From contig NC_082406.1 of assembly GCF_004011695.2 (NCBI RefSeq), positions 2,783,421-2,847,420 on the forward strand: 64,000 nt of DNA, written 5' to 3'. The notes below the pieces were generated by a model. The model was not told the origin of the DNA and made no database searches. It saw nothing but the letters and a program-made list of their open reading frames with translations. Positions 60,299 through 64,000 of the stretch are shown one piece after another; the stretch's first letter is position 1; each line of letters starts with the position of its first letter. Position numbers and translations under genes: made by a program. The stretch is from Ascochyta rabiei (taxonomy: Eukaryota; Ascomycota; Dothideomycetes; Pleosporales; Didymellaceae).

Positions 60299-63200
60299 AG
60301 AGATAGGGTTAAGAGATGTATAAAAGAAGAAAAGGAAAGAAAAGAGAAATGAAAGAATTGTTAAGAGAAGAGAATAGTAGAGAGGATAAAGTAAGAAGAG
60401 AAGTAGAAAAAGGTAAAAAATTGTTAAAAGAGTGTTAGTAGGATAGAAAAGATAGTTAAATGTAGTATTTAATAAAGAGAGAGTGTAAAAGTATTAGAAA
60501 AGATATTTAAAGTGATTAAGATGTAAAGATAGTAAATGAAGAAAAAAGAGTAGAAAATAGAGAAAGATGAAAAGAAAGAATTAAAAAGAAGAGAAGAAAG
60601 TAGAAGAAGAAGTTAGTTTATTAAAAGATGTATGAAATAAAAGAGTAGTTAAATAGAAGGTGAAAAGAAAAGAAAGATTAGAAAGAGTAAAAGTTGAGAA
60701 AAGAAAGAAGGTTGAAGAGAAAAAGTGTAGAAAGAGGAAGGAAAGGAAAAAGTAAAGTAAAAAGGAAAGTTGTAGTTTGTTAGAAATTTAAAAAGGTTGA
60801 GGAAGAAGTAAATAAGGAGAAAAGAAGAGAAAAGGTATAAAAAGAAGTAAAAAGTAGAGAGTATATGTTTAAAGAGTTTATAAAGAGTTTAGGGAAAGAG
60901 ATAAGAGATAGAAAGAAGAGAGAGATTGAGAAGAAAATTTAGAAAAGTAGAAAGAATAAGAATAGAGTAAAGAAAGTAAGAGGTAAGGATAGAAGAAAGA
61001 AGTAGAAGAAAAGGAAAAGAAGTTAAAAGAGGTTAGTTAAGAAGAAAATAATGTTTAAGAAAGAAAGATAAGAGAGTAAAGTAGGTTAAGAAGAGAGTAA
61101 GAATAATAGGTAGGTGTTAGTATAGAAAGAGAGTATAAGTTTAGAAAAGAAAAGTTAGTAGGGTAAGAAGTAAAAGTAGTGTAAATAAAAGAAAAGAAGA
61201 GAGAAGAAGGTTAAAAAGAGAGATAAAAGTAGAAGGTTTTAAAAAATAAAGAAAGTAAGTTGTAAGAAAGAGAGTAAGAATAAAAGAGAAGAGTAGGGGT
61301 TAAGTGTAGGAGAAGAAGTAAGAGTAAGAGAAAGAAGGTGTAAGGATAAAGGTGGGAATATTAGTATAGGAAGAAAGTGTAATTTTAGAGAGAAAAGTAA
61401 AAAAAAATTAAGTTAGTAGAGTAAAAGATAGAGTAAAGAGTAAATATAGGTGTAAAGAGAGAAGGAAGAAAGTTAAGGTGTTAGAAAAGAGAGTAGTAGA
61501 GAAAAGTAAGTGGAAAAGATGAGTAGAAAAGATAAGAAGAAGAGAGTAAGTATTAGGAGTAAAAAATTAGAGAGAGAAGAGAAAGGTAGAAAGAGAATAA
61601 GTAAGATAGAGAGAGGGTAAGTGAGAAAGTAAGTGTATGTGTTAGGAAGAAGGTAAGGAATAGAGTGAGAGAAAGTAGAGAAGAAAGTAATAGTAATAGT
61701 TAGGTTTTAGTGTGAGAAGAGAGATAGGGTTTGGAGAAAAGTTAGAAGAGTAAAATTTAAAGTTTTAAAAAAGAGAGAAGAAGGAGAATAGGAAAAGAAA
61801 GAGTAGTAGTTTAAAGAAAGATTATTAAAAAGTAGAGAAGATTAGGAGTAGTAGAGTAAGGAAAGGAAAGGATAAGGGAAGTAGAAAGGATAAGAAAAGT
61901 AGAAAGGATAGAGAAAAGTAGTAAGGATTAGAGAATAGGTATTGTGAGTAGAAGAGTAGAGGGAAGAAAAAGATAAGAGAAGAAGAAGTAGGAGAGAGTA
62001 GAATAAAGAGAAGAGTAAAGTAAGGAAGAGAGTAGAGTAAGGAAGAAGGAGAGAATAAGTGTAAGGGTTAGGGTTTTAGAGTAAAAAGAGGGTTAGGGTT
62101 TTAGTGTAAGAAGAGAGGTTAGGGTTAAAGTAGGAGAGAGTGTGGAAAGAGAAGAGGTAGAGGTAAGAGTGTAAGTAAAAGTAAGGAGTAAGGTTTAAGT
62201 GTAAGAGAAGAGTAGAGGTAGGAAAGAGAGAGTAGAGAAGAGGGTGAAAGTAGAAATAAGTAGAAGTAAAGGTAAGGGTGAGGGAGAGAAAGTAGGAGGA
62301 AAGAAGAATTTAAGAGTAAGAGAGGGTAGAGTGTAAGAGGAAGAGTTAAGGAGAGAAGTAGAGAGTAAAGATTAGAAGAAGGAAGAAAGTAGGGATAAGG
62401 AAGAGAAAGTGTAAAGGTTTTAATGTAAGAATAAAGAAGAGTGTAAGAGTAAGTATAAGGGTTTTAGTGTAGGAAGAGGGTTGGGGTTTTAAGTAAAAGT
62501 AGAAGAAAAGAGAAAGATGTAGTAAGTGGTAGAAAAGAGTAGAAGAAAGAGAAGGAAGAAGTAGAATAAGTTAAAGAAAAAGTAGTGTTTAAGAGTTAAG
62601 AAAGTAGGAAAAAGGAGAAGAAAGTAGAGGTAATAAGTAAAAAGAGAAAAGAAGTAGTAGAAGTAGTAGAAGAGGTAGTAGTAGAGAAGGAGTTTAGATT
62701 GTAAAAGGGTTAGGGTTTTAGTGTAGGAAAAGTGTTAGGGTTTTGGTGTAGGAAGAGTAGGTAAAGGTTGAGGAAAAGAAAGGTGAGAAAAGGAAAAAAG
62801 AAGAAAGAGAGTTTTGTAGTAAAGTTTTAGAAAAAGAAGGAGAAGGTGAGTGTAGGTTAAAGAAGAAAGTAAGAGGTGAAAAAAAAGTAAGTAGAAGGAA
62901 GTAAGTGTTAGGAGTAAAAAAGTAGAAAGAGAAGGAGAGTTAAGAAGAAGAATTAAGAAGAAGAGAGTAGAAGTGAAGGTGAAAAAGAGGGAGAAAATGT
63001 AGGGGTGAGGGAGAAAGAGAGTAAGAGAGTTAAAGAAGAAGAGTGTAAGGGTAAGGGGTAGGGTTAAGTTAGAAAGAAGAGTTAGAGGAGTTTAAGGGTT
63101 GGGGAAAAAAAGGGTAGAAGAGAAGGAGGTGAAAATAGAAGAGAGGGAAGAAAAGTAAAGTAGAGTGTGAAGAAAGTAAGAAAAAGAAAGTAAGAGTAAA

Positions 63201-63901
63201 AGTAGTAGTAGAAAGAGAAGTAAGGATAGAAGGAAAAGTAGAAGAAAGAATAGAAAAGAGTAGAGGAAAAGAAAAGAAAAGGGAAAAAGGGAGTAGAGGT
63301 AGAAGTAGTAGTAGTAGAGAAAAGGGTTAGGGTTTTAGAGTAAGAAGAGTGTTAGGGTTTTAGTGTTAGAAAAGAGGTTAGTAGAGAGAAGTAAGTGGAA
63401 AGAGTAGGAAAAGAAAAAAAGAAGGAAGGAGGTTTTAGAGTTGTAAAGAAGGAAAAAGAAGGTAAGTGTAAGGTGAAGAAGAGAGTAAGGAGTTAAAAAG
63501 AGGTAGGTAGGAGAAGGTAAGTGTTAAGAGTAAAAAAGAAAAGAGATAAGAAAAAGATAGAGAAAAAGAGTTAAGAAGAAGGAGTTAAGAAAGAGTAAGA
63601 AAAAAAGAGGTTAAGGTGAAAGTAGAAGAGAGTGTAAGTAAGAGTAAGGTTTAGGGTTTTAGTGTATGGAAAGAGGGTAGGGTAAGAGAAAAGAAGAGAA
63701 AGAAGAGAAGAGTAGAGGTAAAAGAGAAAGAGTAGAGATGAGTGTAAAAGGAGTAGTAAGTGTAAGTAAAGGTAAGGAAGAGGGAGGGTTTAGAAGTAGG
63801 AGAGGGTGTAAGAGTAAGGGTTAGAAGAAGGAAGAAAGAAAGTAGGAGTAAAGAAGAGAAAGTGTAAGAGTAAGTGTTAGGGTTTTAGTGTAGGAAGAGG
63901 G
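60299..63901 (+). repeat. Cytosine-free, GA-rich telomere-adjacent tract
   Basis: Reading every line from 60299 to the end, I find no C on this strand; the other strand therefore has no G. The sequence is mostly A and G with some T. Scattered copies of a 24-bp-like unit GTTAGGGTTTTAGTGTAGGAAGAG occur near 61.70, 62.06, 62.09, 62.46, 62.71-62.76, 63.33-63.37, 63.65 and 63.88 kb. No gene is possible in the usual sense. The strand bias is the same as in TTAGGG DNA, so this may be an extended degenerate telomeric or subtelomeric satellite. Confidence 0.9.
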
Positions 63902-64000
63902 TTAGGGTTAGGGTTAGGGTTAGGGTTAGGGTTAGGGTTAGGGTTAGGGTTAGGGTTAGGGTTAGGGTTAGGGTTAGGGTTAGGGTTAGGGTTAGGGTTA
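63902..64000 (+). repeat. Telomere (TTAGGG)n
   Basis: About 16.5 perfect TTAGGG units reach the end of the window, with the G-rich strand pointing right. This is the canonical telomere repeat of filamentous ascomycetes, so the window ends at a chromosome end. Confidence 0.98.

Overview
This is the right-hand end of a chromosome from a filamentous ascomycete. It stops in about 16.5 perfect TTAGGG repeats (63902-64000). Most coding relics carry C-to-T / G-to-A changes, with TGG and CAA/CAG codons turned into stops on both strands and few frameshifts. That is the mark of repeat-induced point mutation (RIP), so an RIP-active genome with AT-rich subtelomeres is likely. A Dothideomycete-like plant associate is my guess; no species is proven.

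Region 1 (1-32825) is a nest of dead transposons. A Ty3/gypsy copy (A, minus strand) carries inside it a complete Ty1/copia element with matching 163-bp LTRs and a 5-bp target duplication, and a 1.85-kb pogo-like DNA transposon. Two more pogo-like copies, a pogo remnant and an unidentified coding relic follow. Then comes a nested chain: gypsy C (minus) is cut by gypsy D (plus), which is cut by gypsy B (minus). Gypsy B stops abruptly at about 32826. Between gypsy A and the pogo copies lies a small low-RIP island (about 13300-14500) holding the one apparently intact protein gene: a four- or three-exon, 84-87-residue, cysteine-rich secreted protein of candidate-effector type.

Region 2 (32826-60298) is a series of telomere-linked helicase units. 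Each complete unit has a divergent gene pair: a minus-strand gene of unknown function (about 575-583 codons) and a plus-strand RecQ-helicase gene of about 4.6-4.85 kb read toward the telomere, followed by minisatellites. Unit 1 (32.8-40.8 kb) and unit 3 (51.6-59.8 kb) are close copies. Unit 2 (42.7-50.6 kb) is a divergent relative. A partner-gene fragment of a further family sits at 41.2-42.3 kb. All copies are broken: unit 1 and unit 2 by RIP stops, unit 3 by shared RIP stops plus small indels. Between its N-terminal zinc fingers and the RecQ domain, the helicase protein shows residues that look like a tyrosine-recombinase active site (R, K, R, H, Y), conserved between the two divergent families. 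Units 1 and 3 begin with an inverted repeat shaped like a recombinase site. I propose that these units are, or were, tyrosine-recombinase/RecQ mobile elements that target chromosome ends.

Region 3 (60299-64000) is a 3.7-kb tract with no cytosine at all on the plus strand, rich in GA and degenerate telomere-like repeats, running into the telomere. Apart from the small secreted-protein gene, I see no intact gene, no tRNA or rRNA gene and no CRISPR array.
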